DNA of 64,000 nucleotides, from positions 1 through 64,000 of the forward strand of contig NZ_SELT01000017.1 of assembly GCF_004361065.1 (NCBI RefSeq). Direction: 5' to 3'. Shown here in pieces: positions 28,991 to 38,397 of this stretch (the first letter of the stretch is position 1; each line of letters begins with the position of its first letter). The position numbers and the translations under genes are program-made. This stretch comes from Cognatilysobacter terrigena. GTDB lineage: Bacteria > Pseudomonadota > Gammaproteobacteria > Xanthomonadales > Xanthomonadaceae. Below the pieces are notes generated by a model. It was not told the DNA's origin, ran no database searches, and was given only the letters and a program-made list of their open reading frames with translations.

Positions 28991-31048
28991 CTACTGCCCG
29001 TCGTCGTCCGAAGGCGGCGGCGCTTCCGGTGGAGCCGGCTGCGGTTCCGGCTCGGGCTGCGGCGGCGCGGGAATCGCGGGCTCGTCGACCGGCACGTCCT
29101 CGATCGGCGGGTCCCCGGTTTCGGGCGCGGTGAGGTCCTCCGGGTTCTCCCCGTCGACGGGCTCGGGCAGCACCTCGCCCTCGCCGCCCACCATCGATCC
29201 ATCGTCCGGCATCGCCACCGGCGCGGGCAGCGCGGCGACGATCGGCCGCTGCAGCGGCGCGCCCGGGGCGAGCCGCACGGCGCTGCTCATGAAGTCGCGC
29301 CACATGCGCGCCGGCAGCGCGCCGCCGGTGACCCCGCGCATCGGCGTGCCGTCGTCGTTGCCGACCCACACGCCGACCACCAGGTCGCCGGCCATGCCGA
29401 CGAACAGCGCGTCGCGGTGTTCCTGCGTGGTGCCGGTCTTGCCGAAGGTGGGCATGCCCAGCCGCGCGGCGCGCCCGGTGCCGCGGTCGACCACCTGCCA
29501 CAGCATGTCGAGCATTTCCGAGCGCAGCACTGGGTCGAGCGGCGTCGATGGCGCCACCGGCGCGTTCGGCAGCCCGTGCGGCGTCACCGGCGTGGCGCCC
29601 TGCGCGAATGCGGCGTAGGCGGAGGTCAGCTCGAGCAGCGTGACCTCGTAGGTGCCGAGCGCGATCGATGGGTCGCGCCCGAGCGGGCTCGCGACGCCCA
29701 GGTCGCGAGCCGCCTGCACCACCGCGTCCGGGCCGACCTGCTCGACCAGCCGCACCGCCGCGACGTTGCTCGACTTCGCCAGTGCATCGCGCAGCGGAAT
29801 CGCGCCCGAATAGTGCCCGTCGTAGTTCGACGGCGACCACTTGCCGACCGTCACCGGCGAGTCGTCGACGAGCGTGTCCGGCGTGGCGCCACTGCGCAGC
29901 GCCGCGTAGTAGGTGAAGAGCTTGAACGCCGAGCCCGGTTGACGACGCGCCTGCGTGGCGCGGTCGAACTGGCTCTGCGTGTAGTCGCGTCCGCCGACCA
30001 GCGCCATCACCTCGCCGTCGGGGCGCATGGCGACCAGCGCCGCCTGCGTCGCGCCGACGCGCCGGCCCTCGCCGGCCAGCCAGTGCTGCACCACGCGCTG
30101 GGCGAGCTTCTGCATGCGGGCGTCGAGCGTGGTCTGCACGCGGATCTCGCCGTAGTCGGCGTCGAACGCCTCGCGGGCCTGCGAGGACACCCAGTCGGCG
30201 AACCACGTGCCCCCGGTCAGGCGCTCGTTCGAGGGCAGCACGCGGGGGTCGCGCACCGCCTTGGCCTCGGCCTTGGTGATGACGCCGCCGTCGACCATCG
30301 CCTGCAGCACCACGCGCATGCGCTTGAGCGCGGCCTTGCGGTCGTGCGTGGGCGACAGCGCGCTCGGCGCCTTGATCAGGCCGGCGAGCATGGCCGACTC
30401 GCCGATCGACAGCTTCTCCGGCTCCTTGCCGAAGTAGTGGTGCGCGGCCGCGCGCAGGCCGTAGACGCCGTCGCCGAAATAGATCGAGCTGAGGTAGCGC
30501 GAGAGGATCTCGGGCTTGGACAGCCGCGTCTCCAGGTACAGCGCGATCATCGCCTCGCGCACCTTGCGGCGGATGGTGCGGTCGGGCTCGAGGAAGGCGG
30601 TCTTGGCGAGCTGCTGCGTGATGGTGCTGCCACCCTGGCGCACGCCACCCGCGTGCCAGTTGCTCATCAGCGCGCGGGCGATACCGCGCGGATCGATGCC
30701 GAAGTGGCGGTAGAAGCGCCGATCCTCGATGGCGATGACCGCGCCGGTCACGTGCGCCGGCAACGTGCGGGCATCGACCGGGGGCTCCTTCACGGCGCCG
30801 CGGCGCGCGAACGTCACGCCGTTGCGATCGACCAGCACCAGCGTCGGATCCGGCAGGGGCTGCAGCGCGCGGTCGAGCGGTAGGCGCCACGCGATCCACG
30901 CGAACATCAGCACGATCACCGCGAGCGCGATCAGCGCCACGCGCACGAGGCGTCGCTGCAGGAAAGGCATCGGGTGGTCGGAAACGGAGGGCGTCGCGTA
31001 ATCCGGAGGCGGCGCCTCGCCGTCTCCGTCGTAGGGCATCTTCAGCAT
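28991..31048 (-). CDS. Class A penicillin-binding protein (PBP1 type)
   Basis: The 685-residue bifunctional enzyme polymerises and cross-links peptidoglycan at the outer face of the inner membrane. One membrane helix lies at 34-54. The GT51 glycosyltransferase domain has catalytic E108 in EDRRFYRHFG and GGSTITQQLAK; the transpeptidase domain has S373-x-x-K (PGSAFKLF), SSN at 426-428 and KTGTT at 537-541. The last 90 residues are rich in Pro, Glu and Asp. Start candidates are ATG at 31048 or 31039. Compared with E. coli PBP1A it lacks the large OB insertion, and it resembles PBP1B/1C-size proteins. Confidence 0.94.
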   Translation of the reverse strand: MLKMPYDGDGEAPPPDYATPSVSDHPMPFLQRRLVRVALIALAVIVLMFAWIAWRLPLDRALQPLPDPTLVLVDRNGVTFARRGAVKEPPVDARTLPAHVTGAVIAIEDRRFYRHFGIDPRGIARALMSNWHAGGVRQGGSTITQQLAKTAFLEPDRTIRRKVREAMIALYLETRLSKPEILSRYLSSIYFGDGVYGLRAAAHHYFGKEPEKLSIGESAMLAGLIKAPSALSPTHDRKAALKRMRVVLQAMVDGGVITKAEAKAVRDPRVLPSNERLTGGTWFADWVSSQAREAFDADYGEIRVQTTLDARMQKLAQRVVQHWLAGEGRRVGATQAALVAMRPDGEVMALVGGRDYTQSQFDRATQARRQPGSAFKLFTYYAALRSGATPDTLVDDSPVTVGKWSPSNYDGHYSGAIPLRDALAKSSNVAAVRLVEQVGPDAVVQAARDLGVASPLGRDPSIALGTYEVTLLELTSAYAAFAQGATPVTPHGLPNAPVAPSTPLDPVLRSEMLDMLWQVVDRGTGRAARLGMPTFGKTGTTQEHRDALFVGMAGDLVVGVWVGNDDGTPMRGVTGGALPARMWRDFMSSAVRLAPGAPLQRPIVAALPAPVAMPDDGSMVGGEGEVLPEPVDGENPEDLTAPETGDPPIEDVPVDEPAIPAPPQPEPEPQPAPPEAPPPSDDDGQ

Positions 31049-31307
31049 GGCGACGGTGTACCACCCCGCGCGTGAGCGCGACAGGTGCGCGATGCATTCC
31101 GCGCGCGCGTTCACATGCTCGCGCGCGGCCCGCCAACACTGAAACAGCTGAACTGCGTTAGCTGCGCTTTCACCATGTCAAAGCCGCCTGCTAACGGCCG
31201 TGTGCATAGGATCGGACGCGGATCGGGTGGTGAGCGGACCGCGGCGATCCGGAGACGAAGACCCTTTCCCCCCACGCGACCCAGATCGCAGACAAGGAGC
31301 TTTGGAC

Positions 31308-31532
31308 ATGGCGAGCAACAACGACGGCAACAATTCCGGCCGCAGCAATCGCGGATTCGCGGCGATGGACCCGCGCGAGCAGCGTGAAATCGCGCGCAAG
31401 GGCGGTGAAGCGGTGAGTCAGGACCGCGAACACATGGCCGCGATCGGCCGCAAGGGCGGCGAGGCGTCCGGTGGCGGCAACCGCCGCGGCAACCAGAACA
31501 ACCTGGACCAGGGCGGTCGCGGCAACGAGTAA
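31308..31532 (+). CDS. KGG-repeat stress protein (YciG / Con-10 family)
   Basis: This 74-residue hydrophilic protein carries the KGG pattern twice (REIARKGGEAVSQD and AAIGRKGGEASGGG) and is rich in Gly, Asn and Arg, like E. coli YciG and fungal Con-10, which are induced in stationary phase or under stress. It is probably disordered. An AAGGAG ribosome-binding site lies 9 bases upstream of the ATG and a strong terminator follows, so it is a single-gene unit. The 259-bp upstream gap holds a GTTAGC...GCTAAC dyad (31158-31193) of unknown meaning. Confidence 0.85.
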   Translation: MASNNDGNNSGRSNRGFAAMDPREQREIARKGGEAVSQDREHMAAIGRKGGEASGGGNRRGNQNNLDQGGRGNE

Positions 31533-31558
31533 GCCGACGCAATTCGGCAATCGGGATG

Positions 31559-31583
31559 AAAAGCGCCCTCCGTGGGCGCTTTT
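31559..31583 (+). terminator. Intrinsic terminator of the KGG gene
   Basis: AAAAGCGCCC pairs perfectly with GGGCGCTTTT (10 bp, loop TCCGT), followed by CTTATT. The A run on the left would also make it work for leftward transcription. Confidence 0.9.
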
Positions 31584-31683
31584 CTTATTGGGCGACATCG
31601 AATCGCGGCGTCGAGCTTCGGCTTCCTTTAGGATGTCCGGTCCGGACATCGTGACTCCGCGGCGGTCAGCGAAGGACGCGCCG

Positions 31684-32463
31684 TCAGAACCCGTAGCGCA
31701 GGAATCCGCCGTCCACCGCAATGCATTCGCCGGTGACGTACGCGGCCGCGGGCAGGCAGAGGAACGCGACCGCCGCAGCGACCTCCTCCGGCTCGCCGAC
31801 GCGCCCGAGCGGCGTGCGCACGAGCACGTCGTCGAGATAGTCGGGGTCGGACAGCTTGGTCGAGGTGCGCCGCGTGCGGATGTACCAGGGCGCGACCGCA
31901 TTCACGCGCACGCCGTCGTCGGCCCATTCGACCGCGAGGTTCCTGGTCATCTGGTGCAGCGCGGCCTTGGCCATGCCATAGGGCGCGCCCGTTCGAACGT
32001 GCGTGAGGCCGGACACGCTGCCGACGTTGACGATGCTCGAGCTCGCATGCCGCGTGAGCAACGGATGCGCATAGCGCGACAGCTCGAACGCGGAGAAGAG
32101 GTTGACCTCGAAGATCTGCCGCCACTCGTCGTGGGCATAGTCCGTGGCGGGCTTGCTGAGGTTGCCGCCCGCATTGTTGACGAGGATGTCGAGCTGGCCT
32201 TCACCCTGGTCCTCGACCCAGTCGAGCAGCTCGCGACGCTGCTCCTCGACGCCGACGTCGGCGGTGAACGCCATGACCAGCCGATCCGGATATTCCTCCG
32301 ACAACTCGAGGCGCGCCGTCTCCAGCGCATCGCCGTCGCGTGCCGCCAGCATCACGTCCGCGCCGAAGCCGAGCAGCTCGGCCGCGATCGCGCGCCCGAT
32401 GCCGGCGCTGCCACCGGTCACCAGTGCGAGTTGGCCGTCGAGTCTCCAGCGTCGATCGTCCAT
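31684..32463 (-). CDS. Short-chain dehydrogenase/reductase
   Basis: The 259-residue classical SDR has the cofactor motif TGGSAGIG (16-23), NNAG (96-99) and the catalytic S149, Y162 and K166 (YGMAK). The overall pattern with [20 protein letters not shown] and GGFLRYGF resembles tropinone-reductase-like enzymes; arginine at the end of beta-2 (AARDGD) suggests NADP(H). The substrate is unknown. It stands alone, divergent from a small lipoprotein gene 67 bp away. Confidence 0.93.
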   Translation of the reverse strand: MDDRRWRLDGQLALVTGGSAGIGRAIAAELLGFGADVMLAARDGDALETARLELSEEYPDRLVMAFTADVGVEEQRRELLDWVEDQGEGQLDILVNNAGGNLSKPATDYAHDEWRQIFEVNLFSAFELSRYAHPLLTRHASSSIVNVGSVSGLTHVRTGAPYGMAKAALHQMTRNLAVEWADDGVRVNAVAPWYIRTRRTSTKLSDPDYLDDVLVRTPLGRVGEPEEVAAAVAFLCLPAAAYVTGECIAVDGGFLRYGF

Positions 32464-32530
32464 GCGTCCTCCGTCGGGCTGGCGCGTAGGATAGCCGTCG
32501 ACGGACGCGCCCCGTCCGCTGGAGATCGTC

Positions 32531-32761
32531 ATGACCCGAGCGTTGTCCGCCGTCGCCGCCCTCGCCCTGCTCGCCGCGTGCTCGAAGCCTGCGGTGCCCG
32601 ACAAGGACAAGCCCGTCGAGCCGCAGGCCACCGCGCGCCACGACGACCTCAAGCGCGCGATCGATGCACCGCTCGACAAGGCGCGCGGCGCGCAGGCGTC
32701 GGTCGACGCCGCGGCGAAATCGCAGAACGACGCGATCGAGGCGGCCGAATCGGGGAACTGA
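32531..32761 (+). CDS. Small predicted lipoprotein
   Basis: The 76-residue precursor has a signal peptide with lipobox LAAC (C17), so the mature form is a 60-residue lipoprotein, Ser at +2, likely in the outer membrane. The mature part is highly charged and alpha-helical ([29 protein letters not shown]), possibly a short coiled coil. GGAG lies seven bases ahead of the ATG. No family is recognised. Its stop is 3 bp from the end of the convergent receiver gene. Confidence 0.75.
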   Translation: MTRALSAVAALALLAACSKPAVPDKDKPVEPQATARHDDLKRAIDAPLDKARGAQASVDAAAKSQNDAIEAAESGN

Positions 32762-32764
32762 CGC

Positions 32765-33190
32765 TCAGTGCAGCGTGGGGCCCGGCGCGTCGTCCTGGCA
32801 GCTGCGGGCGACTCCGAGCAACGCATCGACCGAGGCCGGCTTGCGCAGCACGCGACAGCCGTAGCGCGTACGCAGGTCGCGCGACACATTGGCGTCGACA
32901 TTCGCGCTCAGCACGGTCACCGGAATCTCCGCACCGTGTTCGCGCGAACGCAGTGCGTCGAGGAACTGCCAGCCGTCCATCACCGGCATCGACAGGTCGA
33001 GCAGGATCAGGCACGGCGCCTCGTCGCTGCTCTCCAGATTGACGAGCGCGTCCTCGCCGTTCTCGGCAAGGCGCACGTCGAAACCTTCCAGCTCGAACAG
33101 CGTGCGGAAGGTGTCGCGGATGTCGGCGTTGTCCTCGACGATCAGGATGGCCCGACCGCCTGCGCGAGGCTCCTTGCTGCGAAGGTCCAT
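32765..33190 (-). CDS. Single-domain response regulator
   Basis: The 141-residue protein is a receiver domain only: acidic pair E19-D20, phospho-acceptor D65 (LLDLSMP), T/S and K (VLRKP) switch residues. There is no output domain. It lies 128 bp downstream of the large hybrid kinase on the same strand and probably receives phosphate from it or competes with its internal receiver. Two imperfect hairpins fill the gap (33249-33276 and 33269-33293), so it may be partly separate in transcription. Confidence 0.9.
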   Translation of the reverse strand: MDLRSKEPRAGGRAILIVEDNADIRDTFRTLFELEGFDVRLAENGEDALVNLESSDEAPCLILLDLSMPVMDGWQFLDALRSREHGAEIPVTVLSANVDANVSRDLRTRYGCRVLRKPASVDALLGVARSCQDDAPGPTLH

Positions 33191-33318
33191 GGAAGGCGTG
33201 TAACGCGATATGCGGTGAGTTCAGACTCTCGCGTGCAGCGGCCATAGCACGCGTGAAACGGCGCGGTTTCGTGCGTCCGTGTTCAGCGCACGAACAGGCT
33301 CGACAACGCGGCGTTCAG

Positions 33319-36312
33319 TCACGCGAGGAGCGCGAGAAGCGCGGTGGGATCGACCGGTTTCGTGAGGTGCGCATCGAAACCCGCGGCGCGCGTGCGATCG
33401 CGATCCTCGTCGCGGCCCCAGCCGGTAAGCGCGACCAGTCGCGTCGACGCCGTGCGCGGATCCGCGCGAAGGTGGCCGGCGAGTTCGTAGCCGCTCATGC
33501 CGGGCATGCCGAGGTCGAGGAAAGCGACCTCGGGCGCGAAGTCGTCGATCAGCGCGAGCGCGCCCTGCCCGCTGCCCGCGCTGCGCACGTCGTGGCCGCC
33601 GAGTTCGAGCAGCGCCGTGAGCGTCATCGCCGCGTCGGCGTTGTCGTCGACGACGAGCACACGGCGGCCGTCGGCGCGGCCCCGCGTGGCGACCGCGGCC
33701 AGGACGTCGTCGCGCGGCGATGCGGCGATGGGCAGGTCGAGCAGGAAGCGACTGCCGCGACCGGGGCCTTCGCTCTCCGCACGCAGACGGCCGCCATGCA
33801 GCTCGGCGAGGCGCCGCGCGAGCGTGAGGCCAATGCCGAGCCCGCCATGGAGTTCGGAGCCTTCGCCGCGCGCAAACATGTCGAAGATGCTGTCGAGCTG
33901 CGTGGGCGCGAGGCCGATGCCGGTGTCGGCGACTTCGATGCGCACGCACTCGCCGTGCTGGCGCACGCGCACGTCGACGCGGCCGCCAGATGGCGTGAAC
34001 TTGGCGGCGTTGTTGAGCAGGTTGGTGAGCACCTGCGCGAGGCGCGTGTCGTCGGCTTCGAGCGGCGTGCGCGGCTCGTCGATGTCGACGTGAAGCGCGA
34101 CGCCCGCGGCATCGAGCAGCGGTCGGCTCGCTTCGAGCGCGATGTTCACCACGTCTCCGACTTCCAGCCGGCGACGCTGCAACACGATCGCGCCGCGCGT
34201 GACGCGCGAGAGGTCGAGCAGGTCGTCGATGAGCCGCACCATGTGGCCCAGCTGGCGCTCCATCACTTCGCGCGTGCGCGACGTCATCACCGGATCGTCG
34301 GTGGCCTGCAGGAGCGCGAGACCCGTGCGCAGCGGCGCGAGCGGGTTGCGCAGCTCGTGCGCGAGCGTGGCGAGGAACTCGTCCTTGCGACGATGTTCGT
34401 CCTGCAGCTGCAGGTGCAAACGTGCGTTGTCGACCGCGGTGGCGGCCCGGCGCGCGAGATCGAGCGCGAAGGCGACGTCGGTTTCGTCGTAGCGGCACTG
34501 ACTCTCGGCGTAGACGAGCGTGAGCACGCCGATCACGGTGTCGCGCGCGATCAGCGGCACGATGATGTACGAATGCAGCTGCAGGTCGAGCAGCATGCGT
34601 GCATGCTCGGCGTCGATCGCGTTGTCGAGGATGAGCTGCTCGGGAAGTTCGCGCAGCCAGTCCGGCTGGCGCGTCTCGATCACCTTCCACGCACCCTGCC
34701 CGCGACGCGGTGGATAGCGGCGGAAGAACTCTTCCGCGATGGCGATGCGCGACGGATCCGGGTGGTACACCGCCACGCGTTCGAGCTCGCCGTCGCTGGT
34801 GAGCAGATCGACCGCGAACCAGTCCGCCACCTGCGGCACGACGATGCGCGCGAGGTTGTCGAGCGTGGTCGCGTAGTCCAGCGACGCGCCCAGCGCCTCG
34901 CCCGCGTCCGCGAGCAGGCGCGTGGCGGCCGAGGCGCGGTGGCGCTCGCTCACGTCGACGGTGATGCCGAACATGCGCACCGCGTTGCCGTTGGCGTCGA
35001 ACTCGACCTGGCCGCGCGTCTGCACCCAGCGTTCGCGACCGTTGCTGGTGCGCAGGCGGTATTCGATCGTCTTGAACTCGCCGGTCTCCATCGCGCGACG
35101 GGACACCTCCTGCATCGCGGGCAGGTCGTCGGGATGGATCGTGCGGATGAAGTCCTCGCGCTGGCCGACCTCCATGCCGAAGAACTCGCGCGCATTGCCC
35201 GAACACTCCACGCGGCCGGTCGCGATCTCCCAGTCCCACGTCAGCAGGCCGCCCGCGATGAGCACCTGGTTGAGGCGTTCTTCGCTGTGCAGCAGCCGCG
35301 CCTCGGCACGGCGCGCGTCGGTGACATCGTTGTGCACGAGCACGACTTCGCGGATGACGCCGGCGTCGTCGCGCACCGGGTACGCATACGCGGTGATCCA
35401 GCGCGTCGCGTCCTCGTACGCACTCACCGATGGCAATGTCCGGTGTACGTCGTAGGCGATGGCGGGAAGCGCGGTCGGCGTGCCGGCGAACGCCTGGCGC
35501 AGCAGCGTCGCGATGCCCTTTTCCTCGAGCTGCGGATCCTCGAGCACGTTGTAGTGTTCGAGCGCTCCGAACGGCAGGCCCCAGAGCCGGGTGAACGCGT
35601 CGTTGACGCCGATGGTGCGGCCGTCCGGCGCGAAGCGCTGCGTGGACAGCGGCGACTGCTCCATGATCGCGCGGAAGCGCTGTTCGGACAGGCGCAGGTC
35701 AGACTCGGCACGTTCGCGCCGTTGCAGTTCGTCCTGCAGGGAGCGGTACAGCCGCGCGTTCTCCACCGCGAGCGCCGCGCGGCGCGCGAGTTCTTCCGCG
35801 AGCAACTGGTCTTCGGCGTCGTAACGACGATCTGATTCGGTGACGCCCAGCGACATGACACCGACCACGCGACCGTGCGCGATCATCGGCACCGCGAGGC
35901 TCGATCGGATGCCGATGTCCTCGACGATCCGCAGGTGTGCGTCGTCGAGGGTGTGCGAGGCGAGCGACTCCGGCGTGATCCGCTCGATGCGCTCGGTCAT
36001 GCCGCTGGACAGGACCCGGCCCGCCGGTGCCGGCGATCGCGCGGGATCGGGATTGGCGTCGGCCAGCGATTGCACGAGCGCGACCTTGTCGGCACGCACG
36101 TGCTCCGCAGCGACCCGATGCAGGCGTTCGCCTTCGACGACGTCGACGATGCAGAAATCGCCGAGCTCGGGAATCGCGAGCCGCGCGACTCCGCCGAGCG
36201 TAGTGGCGTAATCGAGCGACGCGGCCAGCTGTTCGCCCGCCCGCGCAAGAAACGCGAGCCGGTGCAGCGCGCGTGCACCGGCGTCGGTTTTCAGGCGGGA
36301 ATCGTCGGACAT
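33319..36312 (-). CDS. Hybrid sensor histidine kinase, GAF-PAS-PAS-GAF-HisKA-HATPase-REC
   Basis: The 997-residue protein has no membrane segment. Domains in order: GAF (about 15-180), PAS (about 205-330), PAS/PAC (about 345-465), second GAF (about 475-630), HisKA with H652 (LAHELRNP), HATPase (about 760-875; DTGIGL, GGLGIGLTLARRLAELHGG), and a receiver with D933 (FLDLGMPGM). Both GAF domains start with the same ASLDYATTL block, so they appear duplicated. The protein likely integrates cytoplasmic signals and phosphorylates its own receiver or the neighbouring single receiver. ATG at 36312 is chosen over a TTG two codons upstream. The ligand is unknown. Confidence 0.93.
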   Translation of the reverse strand: MSDDSRLKTDAGARALHRLAFLARAGEQLAASLDYATTLGGVARLAIPELGDFCIVDVVEGERLHRVAAEHVRADKVALVQSLADANPDPARSPAPAGRVLSSGMTERIERITPESLASHTLDDAHLRIVEDIGIRSSLAVPMIAHGRVVGVMSLGVTESDRRYDAEDQLLAEELARRAALAVENARLYRSLQDELQRRERAESDLRLSEQRFRAIMEQSPLSTQRFAPDGRTIGVNDAFTRLWGLPFGALEHYNVLEDPQLEEKGIATLLRQAFAGTPTALPAIAYDVHRTLPSVSAYEDATRWITAYAYPVRDDAGVIREVVLVHNDVTDARRAEARLLHSEERLNQVLIAGGLLTWDWEIATGRVECSGNAREFFGMEVGQREDFIRTIHPDDLPAMQEVSRRAMETGEFKTIEYRLRTSNGRERWVQTRGQVEFDANGNAVRMFGITVDVSERHRASAATRLLADAGEALGASLDYATTLDNLARIVVPQVADWFAVDLLTSDGELERVAVYHPDPSRIAIAEEFFRRYPPRRGQGAWKVIETRQPDWLRELPEQLILDNAIDAEHARMLLDLQLHSYIIVPLIARDTVIGVLTLVYAESQCRYDETDVAFALDLARRAATAVDNARLHLQLQDEHRRKDEFLATLAHELRNPLAPLRTGLALLQATDDPVMTSRTREVMERQLGHMVRLIDDLLDLSRVTRGAIVLQRRRLEVGDVVNIALEASRPLLDAAGVALHVDIDEPRTPLEADDTRLAQVLTNLLNNAAKFTPSGGRVDVRVRQHGECVRIEVADTGIGLAPTQLDSIFDMFARGEGSELHGGLGIGLTLARRLAELHGGRLRAESEGPGRGSRFLLDLPIAASPRDDVLAAVATRGRADGRRVLVVDDNADAAMTLTALLELGGHDVRSAGSGQGALALIDDFAPEVAFLDLGMPGMSGYELAGHLRADPRTASTRLVALTGWGRDEDRDRTRAAGFDAHLTKPVDPTALLALLA

Positions 36313-36393
36313 GCGCAAGCGACCGAGCGGAGGCGGGCCACTATAGCCGCGGCTCGTGCAACGTCATGTCGCCTTCTTCACGACGCCCAAAAC

Positions 36394-36421
36394 GACACGG
36401 GCGGCCGAAGCCGCCCGTGTC
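36394..36421 (-). terminator. Intrinsic terminator of sppA
   Basis: A perfect 12-bp stem (GACACGGGCGGC / GCCGCCCGTGTC) with loop CGAA (TTCG on the minus strand) follows the sppA stop by 15 bp. On the minus strand it leads into GTTTTGGG. It separates sppA from the hybrid kinase gene. Confidence 0.85.
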
Positions 36422-36436
36422 GCAATGCATCGCGAG

Positions 36437-38329
36437 TCAGAGCCCGCAGAAGCAGTAGGCGACCGCCTTGACCGGCGCGCCGCGACGATCGCTCGCCGAG
36501 GCCTCGAGGAACTGCAGGTCGCGTGCGGCCTGTGGCGCGGTCTTGACCAGCAGCGCGCGCGCCATGTCGGACTCGCGCAGCATGCCCATGCCGATACGGC
36601 TTTGTGCGAGGCCGGTGAAGAACTTCTCGAACGGCGTCGGCGTCTTCTCGATGTAGCGCACGTCGTACTCGCCGCGCTTGCCGAGCTTGGCGCGCGCCGC
36701 TGCGTCGTCGAGCGCGTCCTGCAGGCCGCCCATCGCGTCGACGATGCCGCGCTCCTTGCCCTGCGCACCGCTCCACACGCGGCCCTGCGCGATCGCGTCG
36801 ATCTGCTCGACGGTGCGGCCGCGCGCCTTCGCGACGCGACCGGTGAAGTCTCGGTAGCCCTTCTCGATCACGGTCTGGATCACCGTGCCGACCTGCGGGT
36901 CGAGCGGACGCGTGAGGTCGAACGCACCGGCGTACGGCGACGTGCCGACGCCATCGGTGTGCACGCCGATCTTCTCCAGCGCGCGAGAGAACGTCGGGAT
37001 CACGCCGAAGATGCCGATCGAACCGGTGATCGTCGACGGATCGGCGTAGATGCGATCGGCGTTCATCGAGATCCAGTAGCCGCCCGATGCGGCGACGTCG
37101 CCCATCGACACCACCACCGGCTTGCCGTCCTTCTTCAGGCGCTCGACTTCGCGACGGATCTGCTCCGAGGCGAACACTTCGCCGCCCGGCGAGTTCACAC
37201 GCAGCACGACCGCGGCGACGTTGTCGTCGTCGTGCGCCTGGCGCAGCAGTTCGCTGGCCGAATCGCCGCCGACTTTGCCCGGAGGCGCGTCGCCGCCGGT
37301 GATCTCGCCTTCGGCCACGACGACCGCGACGTGCTTCTCCGGCACCACGCTTTCGAGGCCCTTGTCGAGATGCGCGATGTAGTCGTCGAGGTCGATGCGG
37401 CGGAAGCCACCCGTCGCGTCATCGTCGGCCACGCCGCGCTCGCGCATGAGGTCCCAGACCTGCTGGCGCGTCTTCAGGCCGTCGACGAGATGCTGGTTGA
37501 GCGCGAGCTGCGCGAGGTCGCCCTGCGTCGCCACGACGCCCTGCGGCAGCGTGTTGACGTCGTTGTTGAGCGTGGCGACGTCGAGCTTGCGCGCCTTGGC
37601 GATGTCGCCGAGGTAGCGCTGCCACACGTCGTTCATCCAGAACAGGTCGGCTTCTTTCGACGCCGGCGACGCGGCGTCGAGCACGTACGGCTCGGCGGCC
37701 GACTTGTACGTGCCGACCTTGAACAGGTGCACGTCGACGCCGAGCTTGTCCTGCAGGCCTTCGCGGAAATACTGGCGATAGCGCGCGAGGCCTTCGAGCG
37801 TCACCTGGCCCATCGGATCCAGGTACACCTCGTTCGCCTGCGCGGCGAGCAGGTACTGCTTCTGGTCCATCTGTTCGGAGAACGCCACCACCTGCTTGCC
37901 GCTCGCACGCAGGCGCGCGATCGCCGCGGCGACTTCGCGCAGCGAGGCCATGCCGCCGCCCTGCAGGTCGTCGACGTGCAGCAGCACGCGCTCGACGTTC
38001 TTGTCGCGCTGTGCGCCATCGAGCGCGCGCAGCACGTCGCGTAGCTGCAGCTCCTCGTTGCGGCCGCCCATGCTCTTGTTGAACGCGCGGCTCAGCGGAT
38101 CGCTGGTGTACTGCTCGACCAGCGTCGCCTGCGGCGCGATGACCAACGTCGTGCGCGGCTGCAGCATCGGACGCGCATTGCCGCCGATGACGGCGCCGAT
38201 GAACAGCAGCGCGAACAGGATCAGGAGGCCGAAGAAGACGATGTTGACGATCAGCCGGCGCGTGAAATTCATCACGTCCCACAGGCCGACGAAAACGCTC
38301 GCGATGGGGCCGCGACGGGTCGAAGTCAT
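36437..38329 (-). CDS. sppA: Signal peptide peptidase SppA, 67K type
   Basis: This 630-residue inner-membrane serine protease degrades cleaved signal peptides. It has an N-terminal anchor helix (residues 27-50) and two tandem S49 domains. The catalytic lysine is K209 in GTYKSAAEP, the same position as in E. coli, and the nucleophile is S415 in VAASGGYW. The length matches the double-domain 67K form. It starts 68 bp downstream of the MATE gene on the same strand. The C terminus has two cysteines (CFCGL), which is unusual. Confidence 0.96.
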   Translation of the reverse strand: MTSTRRGPIASVFVGLWDVMNFTRRLIVNIVFFGLLILFALLFIGAVIGGNARPMLQPRTTLVIAPQATLVEQYTSDPLSRAFNKSMGGRNEELQLRDVLRALDGAQRDKNVERVLLHVDDLQGGGMASLREVAAAIARLRASGKQVVAFSEQMDQKQYLLAAQANEVYLDPMGQVTLEGLARYRQYFREGLQDKLGVDVHLFKVGTYKSAAEPYVLDAASPASKEADLFWMNDVWQRYLGDIAKARKLDVATLNNDVNTLPQGVVATQGDLAQLALNQHLVDGLKTRQQVWDLMRERGVADDDATGGFRRIDLDDYIAHLDKGLESVVPEKHVAVVVAEGEITGGDAPPGKVGGDSASELLRQAHDDDNVAAVVLRVNSPGGEVFASEQIRREVERLKKDGKPVVVSMGDVAASGGYWISMNADRIYADPSTITGSIGIFGVIPTFSRALEKIGVHTDGVGTSPYAGAFDLTRPLDPQVGTVIQTVIEKGYRDFTGRVAKARGRTVEQIDAIAQGRVWSGAQGKERGIVDAMGGLQDALDDAAARAKLGKRGEYDVRYIEKTPTPFEKFFTGLAQSRIGMGMLRESDMARALLVKTAPQAARDLQFLEASASDRRGAPVKAVAYCFCGL

Positions 38330-38397
38330 CAGGGGGTGTCTCGGAAAAATGCAGCTACAGGTTACCGATCCGGCGGTGACCGGTCATGCGCCGAAGG

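Noticed and set aside
33253-35835. A long open frame (about 860 codons) on the plus strand opposite the hybrid kinase
   Set aside because: It is antisense to clear kinase domains, and its product is Arg/Ala/His-rich without any family motif, as expected from opposite-strand frames in GC-rich DNA.
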